Assembly (NCBI RefSeq): GCF_000253255.1
Contig: NC_015580.1
Location: forward strand, 1,873,001-1,937,000
Reading direction: 5' to 3'
From: Novosphingobium sp. PP1Y
Lineage (GTDB): Bacteria; Pseudomonadota; Alphaproteobacteria; Sphingomonadales; Sphingomonadaceae
Length of the DNA: 64,000 bases
A program made the translations under genes and the position numbers. This document shows positions 50,237 through 59,505 of the stretch, in pieces. Numbering within the stretch: position 1 is the stretch's first letter; each line of letters opens with the position of its first letter. The notes beneath the pieces were generated by a model. That model made no database searches. It saw only the letters and a list, made by a program, of their open reading frames with translations, and was not told where the DNA came from.

Positions 50237-52156
50237 ATGTGCGGTATTACCGGCTGGTACAGGCGCGGCGGCAGGCCGGTGCCGCGCGATGCGATCGTGC
50301 GGGCCTGCAATACGATCGTCCATCGCGGCCCTGACGACTGGGGCATCCACCTCGATGGCGACATCGGCCTCGGACACCGCCGCCTTTCCATCGTCGATCT
50401 CGAAGGCGGGCATCAGCCGATCTATTCGTCAGACGGGCGCTGGGCCATCGTCTTCAACGGCGAGGTCTACAACTTCCCGGAGTTGCGCGACGAGCTGGAG
50501 GCCTGGGGCTGGACCTTCTCGACGCATAGCGACACCGAGACGGTGCTGGCCGCCTATGTGCGTTGGGGCGACGATGTCTGGCCGATGCTGGAAGGCATGT
50601 ACGGTCTGGCCATCTGGGACGCCAGGGAACGCCGCCTCGTCCTTGCCCGCGATCCTCTGGGTATCAAGCCGGTCTACTACACCCTGCAACAGGGGGGCAT
50701 TGCCTTTGGTTCGGAGATCCGCACGCTGCGGGCGATGACCTCCCCTGACGGCGGCTCGCTCGATTTCTCGATCGATGAGCGCGGCGTCCATGACTTCTTC
50801 ATGTTCGGGCACGTCCAGAAGCCGCGCTCGATCTGGCGCGAGGTCAAGACGCTGCCGCCCGGCCATGTCCTGCACATCGCTCCGGAGGGCGATCCCGAGC
50901 TTCGCCAGTTCTGGCGCCCGCAGTTCAGCGAGCGCGCGGGGCTTTCCGACGCGGAGTGGATCGAGGAAACGCAGCGCTGGGTTTCCGAGACCACGAAGCG
51001 GCACATGCTAGCCGACGTCACGGTCGGGGCATTTCTGTCCGGAGGGGTCGATTCCAGCGCAATCGTCGCGGCGATGGCCCGCCATGCGACGGCGCCGGTC
51101 AAGGCCTTCACCATGGGCTTTCCCGGCACCTCGATCGACGAGACCGAGGCGGCAGGACGCATCGCCAGGCACCTGGGCTGCGAGCACATCACCTTGCCGC
51201 TCGAACCGCAGGATGCCGGCGTCATGCTGCCGGAAGTGCAGCGCAGCCATGACGAACCCTGCGCGGCGACGGCGGCGGTTCCGGTCTGGCACCTTTCGAA
51301 ACTGGCGGCCGAACATGTGAAGGTCGTGCTGTGCGGGGAAGGATCGGATGAGATCTTCGCTGGTTACAAGCGTCAGCGCACTGCCCTTGCCGCCGCGCGC
51401 ACGGCACCTTTCCTGCGCATGCTCGAGCCGGTCCTGGCGGCGGTGGACCATGTGCCTGGCATGGGAGGCAAGCGGCTCAACTACCTGCGGCAGAACGCGC
51501 GCCGGTTCCGGCAGTCAGCCATGCTGGAAAGCAACTACCAGCGCTTCTTCCAGGGCACGCAGATTTCTACCCCGTGGGTGCGCGAGGACCTTTACGAAGA
51601 GGGATTTCACGCGCGGCAGGAAAGCGATCATCCCTTTGCCGACCTTGATCGAGAGTATTTCGGCTGGCCCGGCGCGCGCGATCTCGATCCTCTGGCGCAG
51701 TTCATGCTGGCGGACCTGACCGTCCACATGCCGTCCTCGCTGCTCAACCGCACGGATCGCGGATCGATGGCCCATTCGCTCGAGGCGCGCGTGCCGTTCC
51801 TCAGCCACAAGCTGGTCGACTGGGCGCTGACGATGCCGCGCCACATGAAGCTGCGCGGTAAGGTCGGCAAGTATGCCCTTAGAAAAGCAGCGGAACCCTG
51901 GCTGTTCCCGGGTGCGCTCGATGAACGCAAGCTGGGTTTCCAACTGCCCTTCGCCGAGTGGTTCAGCGGCGGCTTCGCCAGGTTCGCGCAGGAGGCCTGG
52001 ATCTCGAGCGGGGCCTCGCGCAGCGGCTACTTGCGGCAGGACGCGGTCGAGAAGCTGTTTGCCGAGCATGCCGCGGGCCTCGCCAATCACGGTCGCATCC
52101 TCTACGCGATCGCCATGTTCTCCTGCTGGTGGGACCAGACTTTCGATGCTCGTTGA
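50237..52156 (+). CDS. asnB: Glutamine-dependent asparagine synthase (AsnB type) / amidotransferase
   Basis: 639 residues. Cys2 nucleophile at the start (MCGITGWYRRG), class II glutaminase domain to about 210 (HRGPDDWGIH, FNGEVYN), then the AsnB synthetase with PP-loop SGGVDSS (residues about 265-271) and EGSDEIFAGY. Paralogues of this kind serve in exopolysaccharide and lipid clusters, amidating products other than aspartate. It overlaps the GMC oxidoreductase gene by 11 bases, which argues for a dedicated pathway rather than free asparagine supply. Confidence 0.9.
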   Translation: MCGITGWYRRGGRPVPRDAIVRACNTIVHRGPDDWGIHLDGDIGLGHRRLSIVDLEGGHQPIYSSDGRWAIVFNGEVYNFPELRDELEAWGWTFSTHSDTETVLAAYVRWGDDVWPMLEGMYGLAIWDARERRLVLARDPLGIKPVYYTLQQGGIAFGSEIRTLRAMTSPDGGSLDFSIDERGVHDFFMFGHVQKPRSIWREVKTLPPGHVLHIAPEGDPELRQFWRPQFSERAGLSDAEWIEETQRWVSETTKRHMLADVTVGAFLSGGVDSSAIVAAMARHATAPVKAFTMGFPGTSIDETEAAGRIARHLGCEHITLPLEPQDAGVMLPEVQRSHDEPCAATAAVPVWHLSKLAAEHVKVVLCGEGSDEIFAGYKRQRTALAAARTAPFLRMLEPVLAAVDHVPGMGGKRLNYLRQNARRFRQSAMLESNYQRFFQGTQISTPWVREDLYEEGFHARQESDHPFADLDREYFGWPGARDLDPLAQFMLADLTVHMPSSLLNRTDRGSMAHSLEARVPFLSHKLVDWALTMPRHMKLRGKVGKYALRKAAEPWLFPGALDERKLGFQLPFAEWFSGGFARFAQEAWISSGASRSGYLRQDAVEKLFAEHAAGLANHGRILYAIAMFSCWWDQTFDAR

Positions 52157-53750
52157 CCTTGCCAAGAACCCCGAAGCTGCCGACCGCCAGTTCGACGTCT
52201 GCGTGATCGGCGCCGGCGCCGCCGGCGTGACCATCGCGCGCGAACTGATGCGGGCGGGTCATCAGGTGTGCCTGGCCGAAAGCGGCGGCATGGACTTCGA
52301 GGAGAAGACGCAGGCCCTCTACAAGGGCGAGAACATCGGCCACGAGTACTACGACCTGGAAGAATCGCGCCTGCGTTTCTTCGGCGGGACGGTATCGATC
52401 TGGGGCGGCCGATGCGCGTTGCTCGACGAAATCGACTTTGCCAAGCGTGCGTGGGTTCCGCACTCGGGCTGGCCGATCAGCCGCGATGACGTCATGCCGT
52501 ATTACCGCCAGGCGCAGGACATCTTCGAGATCGGACCGTTCGAATGGGACGACGCGTACCGGCTCTGCGGCATTCCCGATCAGGGTTTCAGCCCCGAGAA
52601 GCTGGCGACTGACCTGTGGCGCTTCGACGAGGCGACCGAACGCTTTGCACAGGGCCGCGCAAGGGACCTGATCGACGCGCCGAACCTGACGATCCTGCTC
52701 CACGCCAATGTCGTGAACCTGCAGGCCAGCGCGAACGGGGCCGAGATCGAGCATGTCGAAGTGCGCACATTGGGCGGGCAGTCGGCCAGGCTCAAGGCGA
52801 AGCACTATGTGCTGGCCTGCGGTGCGATCGAGAACGTGCGGCTCATGCTGGCCTCGGACGACGTCTGCGCCGGCGGCATCGGCAATGGCCGCGACCAGCT
52901 CGGCCGCTTCTTCATGGAGCATCCGACGGGGCGCATCGGGAAGGTCGAGACCGACAGGCCCTTCGATCTCTGGGCCGCCTACCAGAAGCGCTTCATGAAG
53001 TCCGGACCGCCGCTGGCCCCGGTACTGCGTCTGGCCGACGGCCTGCAGGAAGCCGAAGGTGCGATGAACTCGATCGTCACCTTCAAGTTGCAGCGCCCGC
53101 CGGAAAAGGGCGTGGCGCTGGGCAACAAGCTCTACGGCACGATCAAGCACTCGCTCAAGCCGGACCGAACCGGGCGCAAGCTCGATCATATCTACAGGGG
53201 GCTGCGGGCATGGTTCCACCGCGTCGTGCGCGAACGGGTGGAGGCGGCCATGGCCAATACCGGCATGACCGGTCTCTACATGATCGTTCGCGGCGAGCAG
53301 GCGCCCAATCCGGACAGCCGCATCGTCCTGTCGCAGACCCGCAATGCCCTGGGGGAACGGCAGGCCGACCTCAACTGGCAGCTCGATCCGCTCGACAAGC
53401 ACACGGCGCGCGTGTTCGCCCGTGTCTTCGGTGAGGAGCTTGAGCGCATGGGCCGGGGCTCGGTGACGCCGAGCGAGTGGATCAGCGAGGCAGGCAATGA
53501 CTGGCCGGTCGATCCCACCGTCGGCAACCACCCCATCGCCGGCTATCATCACATGGGCGGCACGCGCATGAGCGACGATCCGGCGAGCGGCGTCGTCGAT
53601 GCCCACTGCAAGGTTCACGGCGTGGCGAACCTGCACCTTGCGGGCAGCTCGGTCTTCGCAACGGCGGGCTGGGCCAATCCGACCTTCACCCTGGTGGCGC
53701 TGGCGCTCAGGCTGGCGGAGCGGCTCGACGGACAGCTACGGGCAAGGTGA
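52146..53750 (+). CDS. GMC-family FAD-dependent oxidoreductase
   Basis: 534 residues. N-terminal dinucleotide fold (VCVIGAGAAGVTIARELMRAGH), GGRCALLDE region, C-terminal substrate domain with YHHMGGTRMSDDP and the closing FAD contact LAGSSVFATAGWANPTFTL. The His-containing motif fits the GMC catalytic His. It may oxidise an alcohol or sugar. It starts inside the asnB 3' end, a strong sign of coupled translation and a shared pathway. Confidence 0.88.
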   Translation: MLVDLAKNPEAADRQFDVCVIGAGAAGVTIARELMRAGHQVCLAESGGMDFEEKTQALYKGENIGHEYYDLEESRLRFFGGTVSIWGGRCALLDEIDFAKRAWVPHSGWPISRDDVMPYYRQAQDIFEIGPFEWDDAYRLCGIPDQGFSPEKLATDLWRFDEATERFAQGRARDLIDAPNLTILLHANVVNLQASANGAEIEHVEVRTLGGQSARLKAKHYVLACGAIENVRLMLASDDVCAGGIGNGRDQLGRFFMEHPTGRIGKVETDRPFDLWAAYQKRFMKSGPPLAPVLRLADGLQEAEGAMNSIVTFKLQRPPEKGVALGNKLYGTIKHSLKPDRTGRKLDHIYRGLRAWFHRVVRERVEAAMANTGMTGLYMIVRGEQAPNPDSRIVLSQTRNALGERQADLNWQLDPLDKHTARVFARVFGEELERMGRGSVTPSEWISEAGNDWPVDPTVGNHPIAGYHHMGGTRMSDDPASGVVDAHCKVHGVANLHLAGSSVFATAGWANPTFTLVALALRLAERLDGQLRAR

Positions 53751-53825
53751 CTGCTTGCCGTCCCCGGGCTGACCGTGGATTATCAGATTGTTGGTTGAGC
53801 CCTCCGGAACAGGCGTAATGGCCCT

Positions 53826-53868
53826 GAAACGGAAACAGCCCGGAGCGGCTTGACGCGGCGCCGGGCTG
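53826..53868 (-). terminator. Terminator after the acyl-AMP ligase gene
   Basis: Minus-strand inverted repeat CAGCCCGG / CCGGGCTG (53868-53861 with 53843-53836), 17-base loop, then TTTCCGTTTC. Moderately strong; it can end the acyl ligase transcript and may also serve the convergent oxidoreductase. Confidence 0.65.
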
Positions 53869-53900
53869 CTGGATCCTGGATGGCCTGTCGGCGCGGCGGA

Positions 53901-55661
53901 TCAGGCCGCAAGCCTGAACGGCTCGATCTCGCCCGACAGGTAAAGCTTCTTGGCCTTGGCACGGCTGAGCTTGCCCGAGCTGGTACGCGGCAGGCTCTTG
54001 GGCGGAACCAGTTCCACCACGCAGTTCATGCCGGTGATAGAGCGAACCTTGTCGCGGATCATCTCGTGCAGCTCAAGCCGCTTGACCGGATCGGACACGC
54101 GGCAGTGGACCAGCACGGCCGGGGCTTCCTCGCCGTTCTCCATCTCGACAGAGAAGGCGGCGATGTCGCCGTGGTTGAAGCCGGGCAACTGTTCGACGGC
54201 CCACTCGATGTCCTGCGGCCAGTGGTTCTTGCCGTTGATGATGATCATGTCCTTGGCGCGGCCGACGATGAAGAGGTAGCCCTCGGTCATGTAGCCCATG
54301 TCGCCGGTGTCCAGCCATCCGTCGACGAGGCAGGCCTCGGTCGCTTCCGGATCGCGGAAGTAGGAATGCATCACGCTGGTACCGCGGCACCAGACCTTGC
54401 CGATCTTGTGATCGCCCAGGGTCTGGCCGTTTTCGCCGCGGATCACGACTTCCATGTCGAGCACGGGCTTGCCGCAATTGACGATGGCGCGGTAGCGGGC
54501 CGGGCGGCTGAGGTCGCGCGGGGAGCCCGAAAGGCGTTCTTCCTCGACCAGCTCGACGCGGATGCCTTCGCCCGGGGGCATGATGGTGACGGCCAGCGTC
54601 GCCTCGGCAAGGCCATAGCTGGGCAGGAACGCGGAAGCCTTGAAGCCTGCATCGGCGAAGGCGTTGACGAAGTTCTGCATGACGTCGGGACGGATCATGT
54701 CCGCGCCGTTGCCGGCAAGGCGCCAGCGCGACAGGTCGAAGCGGTCCGACACCGGGCTCTGGCTGGAAATGCGGCGCGCGCAGATGTCGTAGCCGAACGT
54801 CGGCGAGTACGAGATCGAGGTGCCCCGGTTGCGGGTGATGAGGTCCAGCCATGCCAGCGGGCGGCGGGCGAAGTCCTCGGTCTTGAGGTAATCGCCCGAG
54901 ACCTGATTCGCGATCAGCGAGAGGAAGCAGCCGACGAGGCCCATGTCATGGTACCAGGGCAGCCAGGAAATGCAGCGGTCGGTCTCGGTAAGCTGCATGC
55001 CGTGACTGTGCGCGGCGAGGTTCGACATCAGCGAACGGTGGGTGACGGCAACGCCGTGCGGGAAACGGGTCGAGCCGCTGGAGTACTGCAGGTAGCAGAT
55101 ATCGTCAGGCAGTGCCCTTGGCAGTTCGACTTCGGGCGCGTCCTTCGCCGCGAATTCGGACCACGTTGCATGGCCGCAGCCCTGCCGCTCTGCCGCGGCA
55201 GAGGTCAGGTGCGCGATTTCGTCCGGACCGATCAGCATGGCCGGGTCCGAACTGGAAAGCTGGACGGCAAGTTGCTCGATGTAGTTGTCCTTGCCGCCGA
55301 AGCTGGTGGGCAGGGGCAGCGGCACCGGCCACGCACCGGCATAGACGGTGGCGCAGAACAGGGCCGCGAAATCGGTGCCGGTCTCGGCAATCAGGGCAAT
55401 GCGGTCACCCGGCTTCACGCCGCGCGCCACCAGCGCATAGGCCACTGCCCGTGCATCTTCGCGCAGTTCGCTGAAGGGATAGACGCGCGTCAGCGTGCCG
55501 CGCGGATCGTGGAAATTGAAGCCGCGCGAACCTTGCGCGGCATAATCCAATGCATCACAAAAGGTGTCGAAGTCGGCAAATCGACGGGGGAGCGCGTCCT
55601 CATTGGGAGTGCGGACAAGGTCCTTAGCCGCATTCGGCACCACGGAGATGGTGTCGCTCAT
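53901..55661 (-). CDS. Fatty acyl-AMP ligase-like AMP-binding enzyme
   Basis: 586 residues. ANL fold: P-loop-like YLQYSSGSTRFPHGV, ISWLPWYHDMGLVG (the FAAL-type core), PSYGLAEATLAVT, GWLDTGDMGYMTEG, and the C-terminal Lys in SLPRTSSGKLSR. FAAL proteins load acyl chains onto ACPs or polyketide enzymes rather than CoA. The region between the two domains has the usual FAAL insertion, but FAAL versus acyl-CoA ligase cannot be proven here. It is convergent with asnB-GMC, suggesting a shared lipid or capsule-like product. Confidence 0.85.
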   Translation of the reverse strand: MSDTISVVPNAAKDLVRTPNEDALPRRFADFDTFCDALDYAAQGSRGFNFHDPRGTLTRVYPFSELREDARAVAYALVARGVKPGDRIALIAETGTDFAALFCATVYAGAWPVPLPLPTSFGGKDNYIEQLAVQLSSSDPAMLIGPDEIAHLTSAAAERQGCGHATWSEFAAKDAPEVELPRALPDDICYLQYSSGSTRFPHGVAVTHRSLMSNLAAHSHGMQLTETDRCISWLPWYHDMGLVGCFLSLIANQVSGDYLKTEDFARRPLAWLDLITRNRGTSISYSPTFGYDICARRISSQSPVSDRFDLSRWRLAGNGADMIRPDVMQNFVNAFADAGFKASAFLPSYGLAEATLAVTIMPPGEGIRVELVEEERLSGSPRDLSRPARYRAIVNCGKPVLDMEVVIRGENGQTLGDHKIGKVWCRGTSVMHSYFRDPEATEACLVDGWLDTGDMGYMTEGYLFIVGRAKDMIIINGKNHWPQDIEWAVEQLPGFNHGDIAAFSVEMENGEEAPAVLVHCRVSDPVKRLELHEMIRDKVRSITGMNCVVELVPPKSLPRTSSGKLSRAKAKKLYLSGEIEPFRLAA

Positions 55662-55810
55662 ATCTTCATAACCCGTTGTTGTTATACCGTTTTCCTTGCG
55701 GAACTGGGAGCTTCTAGCCGGTTTAACCTGAACCTTAGATAGCTGCCTTCAACGACCAAATTCCGCGCGCTCTCCCCATTCTGAGCCGACTGTGGCACGA
55801 ATAGGGCAAC

Positions 55811-56365
55811 ATGTCTTCCAAGCGTCGCAATCCACAACCGTTGACGAAAGCCCGCCTCGAGGAATTGGCGCTGGCCTATGTCGCGCGCTTTGCAACGACG
55901 CAAGCAAAACTGCGCAGTTATCTTCAGCGCAAGCTGCGCGAGCGGGGATGGGAAGACGATGACGCTCCCGAACTCGATGACCTGGTCGGTCGATACGCGC
56001 AGCGCGGCTATGTCGACGATGCAAGCTGGGCGCGCATGAAGGCGGGCAGTCTGCTGCGCCGGGGCTACGGCGCGCGCCGCGTGGGCGAGGTGCTGCAGGT
56101 CGCCGGAGTGGATGACGATATCGCCGGGGACTTCCGGCCGGGTGAGCTGGAACAGCGCCGGGCCGCGCTGGTACTGGCACGGCGCAGGCGTTTCGGGCCG
56201 TTTGCCATTCAGGTTCCGGACATGGCGAAGCGGGAAAAGCAGATTGCCGCGATGATGCGGGCCGGACACAGGCTCGACATCGCCCGGCAGATCGTTGATG
56301 CCGACGATCCCGACGCGGTCGAGGACTGGGTCGAGTCGGTTTCCGGAGAAGATTCTTGCGCCTGA
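55811..56365 (+). CDS. recX: RecX-family regulatory protein
   Basis: 184 residues, three-helix repeats with LALAYVARFATTQAKLRSYLQRKLRERGW and GYVDDASWARMKAGSLLRRGYGARRVGEVLQVAGV, the RecX pattern. RecX binds RecA filaments and limits recombination. recA is not adjacent here, so the assignment rests on sequence only. Its 3' end overlaps the DUF192 gene by 10 bases. Confidence 0.82.
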   Translation: MSSKRRNPQPLTKARLEELALAYVARFATTQAKLRSYLQRKLRERGWEDDDAPELDDLVGRYAQRGYVDDASWARMKAGSLLRRGYGARRVGEVLQVAGVDDDIAGDFRPGELEQRRAALVLARRRRFGPFAIQVPDMAKREKQIAAMMRAGHRLDIARQIVDADDPDAVEDWVESVSGEDSCA

Positions 56366-56847
56366 ACAAAGCTTTCACTGCCGTTGCCGCCACGTTCCTG
56401 ATGATCGTCGGGGGGTGTTCCCAGGGCGGGCAGGAGGCCGTCGCCAAGTCGGCCGCGCCTGCGGTTCATCCCATATCGGGGCTCGAAGTCGTGCCGCTGA
56501 TCGTCAAGTCGCACGGCAAGGTCCACAAGTTCAGCGTTGAAGTGGCGAAGACCGAGGAAGAGCAGGCCAAGGGTCTCATGTTCCGAACCGAGATGGGGCC
56601 GGATGAAGGGATGATCTTCCCCGAAGACCCGCCACGCCGGCCGGCCTTCTGGATGCGCAACACGGTCATCCCCCTCGACATCATCTTCATCGGCACCGAT
56701 CACCGCATTCTCAACATCGCGGCCAACGCCGTGCCCTACGACGAAACGCCGCTGCCGGCTGTCGGCATGGCAAGCGGCGTGCTCGAGCTGAATGGCGGCC
56801 GGGCGGCCGAGTTGGGGATCGAGCCGGGCGACAAGGTCGAGTGGTGA
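56356..56847 (+). CDS. DUF192 family lipoprotein
   Basis: 163 residues. Signal with lipobox VGGC, then DUF192: KFSVEVAKTEEEQAKGLMFRTEMGPDEGMIFPE, FWMRNTVIPLDIIFIG and a Gly-rich end. Function unknown; the family is exported and sometimes linked to stress. The start is TTG 56356, supported by GGAG 7 bases upstream. Overlaps recX. Confidence 0.85.
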   Translation: MRLNKAFTAVAATFLMIVGGCSQGGQEAVAKSAAPAVHPISGLEVVPLIVKSHGKVHKFSVEVAKTEEEQAKGLMFRTEMGPDEGMIFPEDPPRRPAFWMRNTVIPLDIIFIGTDHRILNIAANAVPYDETPLPAVGMASGVLELNGGRAAELGIEPGDKVEW

Positions 56848-56966
56848 AGCGCCGCGGCCCCGCATCTTCTGCGCAATAGGCGAGGTGTCAGGCTCGTGCC
56901 TGCAACCTAGCATGCGATCCCGAATGCGCGCCAATGTCTGGCGTATCAAACTTTCGGGAGAATCGA

Positions 56967-57713
56967 ATGAGCAAGCTGGCGGGCAGGATCGCCCTGGTTA
57001 CGGGTGGATCGCGCGGCATCGGCCGGGAAGTCGCTCTCGCCCTGGCGGCCGAGGGCGCCGAGGTCTGCATCAATTACCGTAGCAACGCCGCTGCCGCCGA
57101 TGAAGTCGTTGCCACGATCGCGGATAGGGGCGGGCAAGCCTTTGCCGTCCAGGGTGACGTCGGTTCGCTCGACGCGATCCATGCGATGTTCGCACAATTC
57201 GACGGTATGGCCGATGGCCTCGACATTCTGGTCAACAACGCGGGGATCGGGGAAATGGCCTCGATCGAAGAGACGGGGGAGTCGCTGTTCGACCTGACCA
57301 TGCGGGTCAACGCCAAGGGGCCGTTCTTCGTGACGCAGGAAGCGCTCAGGCGCATGCGGAACGGGGGGCGGATCGTGAACCTGTCATCGATGGTGGCGCG
57401 CACGGCCTATGCCTCATGCATTGCCTACGCGATGAGCAAGGCGGCGGTGGACCACTTCACCCGTTCGCTGGCGCAGGAGGTGGGTGCGCGCGGCATTACC
57501 GTGAATGCCGTTGCTCCGGGCGCGACGATGACCGACTTCGCACCGGGCCTGTTCAATGACCCGGACACCGTCCAGGTCCTTGCAGAAGCCGCGGCGCTCA
57601 AGCGGGTGGGAGAGCCCAAGGACATCGCCCGCGTCATTTCCTTCCTGTGCGGACCAGAAGGAGGTTGGGTCAGCGGTCAGGTGATCGAGGCCAGTGGCGG
57701 CATGCATCTATAG
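56967..57713 (+). CDS. Short-chain dehydrogenase/reductase
   Basis: 248 residues, classical SDR. Cofactor motif TGGSRGIG, NNAG, catalytic Ser in NLSSMVA, Tyr-Lys in YAMSKAA, C-terminal SGQVIEASGG. FabG-like oxidoreductase with unknown substrate. The start at 56967 was chosen over ATG 56934 for its ribosome site (GGGAG, 6 bases). A terminator follows. Confidence 0.9.
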   Translation: MSKLAGRIALVTGGSRGIGREVALALAAEGAEVCINYRSNAAAADEVVATIADRGGQAFAVQGDVGSLDAIHAMFAQFDGMADGLDILVNNAGIGEMASIEETGESLFDLTMRVNAKGPFFVTQEALRRMRNGGRIVNLSSMVARTAYASCIAYAMSKAAVDHFTRSLAQEVGARGITVNAVAPGATMTDFAPGLFNDPDTVQVLAEAAALKRVGEPKDIARVISFLCGPEGGWVSGQVIEASGGMHL

Positions 57714-57743
57714 GTGTCGGAGATCAGGCAATGATCACAAAAT

Positions 57744-57779
57744 GGCGCCCCGGGGTTTCGGCCAGGGCGCCTTTTGTTT
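57744..57779 (+). terminator. Terminator between SDR and glycine-zipper genes
   Basis: Stem GGCGCCC / GGGCGCC (57744-57750 with 57765-57771), 14-base loop, then TTTTGTTT. It can act on the plus strand after the SDR gene; the minus strand also continues into ATTTTG after the stem. Confidence 0.75.
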
Positions 57780-57811
57780 GTCCGTCGGATGAATTCCGTG
57801 CGGATCAGGTC

Positions 57812-58141
57812 TTAGCGGCAGCGGGCCGGGCGGCTCGAATTGCGATCGATCTCGCGGCCGAGGAGGGCACCGGCGCCAGCGCCGATGATCGTGCCGACCG
57901 TCTTGTCGCGGCCGCCATCGACGGCGCGTCCGATGAGGGCACCGGCAACGCCGCCAATGAGCAGTCCGGTCGTTCCGTCCGACTTCTTGCAATAGTAGCG
58001 GCCATTATCGCCCCGCCAGTAGCGGATGCCGTTGTCGGTCCTGTGATAATGCCGCTGCTTCGCGAGGGCCGGGGTCGCGGTCACGACGGCGGTGGGGACA
58101 GTGAGAGCCGCCATGGTGGCGGCGATGATGGCTTTACGCAT
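57812..58141 (-). CDS. Glycine-zipper protein
   Basis: 109 residues. Signal peptide (cleavage near ATPALA), basic/Tyr-rich region, then glycine-zipper repeats GGVAGALIGRAVDGG and GAGAGALLGREID, and a Cys near each end. Glycine-zipper proteins of this type are envelope or outer membrane proteins with unclear roles. It ends convergent to the SDR terminator. Confidence 0.82.
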   Translation of the reverse strand: MRKAIIAATMAALTVPTAVVTATPALAKQRHYHRTDNGIRYWRGDNGRYYCKKSDGTTGLLIGGVAGALIGRAVDGGRDKTVGTIIGAGAGALLGREIDRNSSRPARCR

Positions 58142-58419
58142 GGTGGATCACCTCCGTTGCTCTGCGTGTTTCGCGAATGGAACGCGCTCCATCGTGTCAC
58201 GATCCACAACGCCAGATGAACGGCTGCAAATGACGGAAAATCAGCGGCGAGTGGTGGTCGCGCTGCGGTGAAGCGGGGTCAGGGCGCAGCCATCTAGGGC
58301 GCCGGGTCCGTCGATCCGGCTCTTATGTCCTCGCCTGGCCGCGAATTTTCTCGCTGCCCGGTGGGCAAAGCGCTTCAACGTGCTTGGCATCGCGGGCGAA
58401 GGGCGCTAACGCGCGGCTC

Positions 58420-58827
58420 ATGGGAATCCTGTCGAAGATCTTCACCTGGTGGGATGGTGCGACCATCGGAACCTCGCTCTGGAGCTCGCGTCACGGCGAG
58501 CACGTCGGAACCGACGCGCAGGGCAACAAGTACTATCGCTCGAAGGGCGACAAGACGAAGACCACCGAAGGCTATGAGCGCCGCTGGGTCATCTACGCCG
58601 GCGCCAACGATGCAAGCCGCGTGCCGGCCGAATGGCATGGCTGGCTGCATCACTCCTATGACGGTGTCCCCGAAAGCCACCTGCCGCCGCCGCGGATCTG
58701 GGAAGTCGACTATACGCCGAACGCCACCGGCACGGCGCAGGCCTACCTGCCGCAGGGCGCGCTGGAGCGTGGCGGCAGGCGTGCGGCTGCCACCGGCGAT
58801 TATGAAGCCTGGTCGCCGGACGCCTGA
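58420..58827 (+). CDS. NDUFA12-like NADH:ubiquinone oxidoreductase accessory protein
   Basis: 135 residues: LSKIFTWWDGATIGTSLWSSRHGEHVGTDAQGNKYYR and WVIYAGANDASRVPAEWHGWLH are the bacterial NDUFA12 pattern. It belongs to complex I in alphaproteobacteria and mitochondria. Located directly before DUF2155, a conserved pairing. Start 58420; the upstream 58142-58419 gap holds its promoter and no other gene I can see. Confidence 0.9.
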   Translation: MGILSKIFTWWDGATIGTSLWSSRHGEHVGTDAQGNKYYRSKGDKTKTTEGYERRWVIYAGANDASRVPAEWHGWLHHSYDGVPESHLPPPRIWEVDYTPNATGTAQAYLPQGALERGGRRAAATGDYEAWSPDA

Positions 58828-58836
58828 AGCCTAGTG

Positions 58837-59505
58837 ATGCGGGCCCGCGGCTCACGAATCTCCGCGCTGGCGTTGACTGCCTGCCTTCTGGCTCTTGCCG
58901 GGTGCAGGGGCGAACCTGAACCCGAAGCCGAAGACACCAGCGTCCCCGAGGCGCTGGCCGGCATGCAGGCAGGCCCTGCCCAGGCCGTTCAGGGCCAGCG
59001 GATCGGTACGCCCAACAAGGATCGTGTCGTCACTCTCGGCGTGCTCAACAAGCGCAATAACCTGACCCAGGATCTCAAGATGAAGCCGGGCGAAACCCGG
59101 CGCATCGGTAACCTCGTGGTCAAGGTCGCGACCTGCGAAAAGACGCTGCCCTGGGAAAAGCCGCAGGAAGAGGGCGCCTTCGTCCAGGTCTTCGTGGAAG
59201 ATCGCAGGACCTCGAAGGAAAAGCTCGCCTGGCAAAAGGTGTTCTCAGGCTGGCTGTTCAAGAATTCGCCGGGCCTCAACGTGGTCGAGCACCCGGTTTA
59301 CGATGTCTGGGTCAAGTCCTGCGCGATGAGCTTCCCGGGGCAGGACGCCAGTCCCGCTTCGGCTGCATCCTCCAGCAATGCGGCGAAGCCTTCCGGCAGC
59401 GAAAGCACGCCTGAGCCCAATCCTGCGCCCAGCCCCGCGCCGACTCCGGCCCCTGCGCCGTCCCCGAGCCCGACTGCTTCCGCATCGGATTCCAGCGCGA
59501 ACTGA
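58837..59505 (+). CDS. DUF2155 family lipoprotein
   Basis: 222 residues. Lipobox LLALAGC, a conserved domain (LGVLNKRNNLTQDLKMKPGETRRIGNLVVKVATCEKTLPWEKPQEEGAFVQVF...FSGWLFKNSPGLNVVEHPVYDVWVKSC) and a Pro/Ala/Ser low-complexity tail. Function unknown; found beside NDUFA12 and aat in alphaproteobacteria. GTG 58834 directly before ATG 58837 is an equal start. Its 3' 208 bases overlap aat on the other strand. Confidence 0.88.
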   Translation: MRARGSRISALALTACLLALAGCRGEPEPEAEDTSVPEALAGMQAGPAQAVQGQRIGTPNKDRVVTLGVLNKRNNLTQDLKMKPGETRRIGNLVVKVATCEKTLPWEKPQEEGAFVQVFVEDRRTSKEKLAWQKVFSGWLFKNSPGLNVVEHPVYDVWVKSCAMSFPGQDASPASAASSSNAAKPSGSESTPEPNPAPSPAPTPAPAPSPSPTASASDSSAN

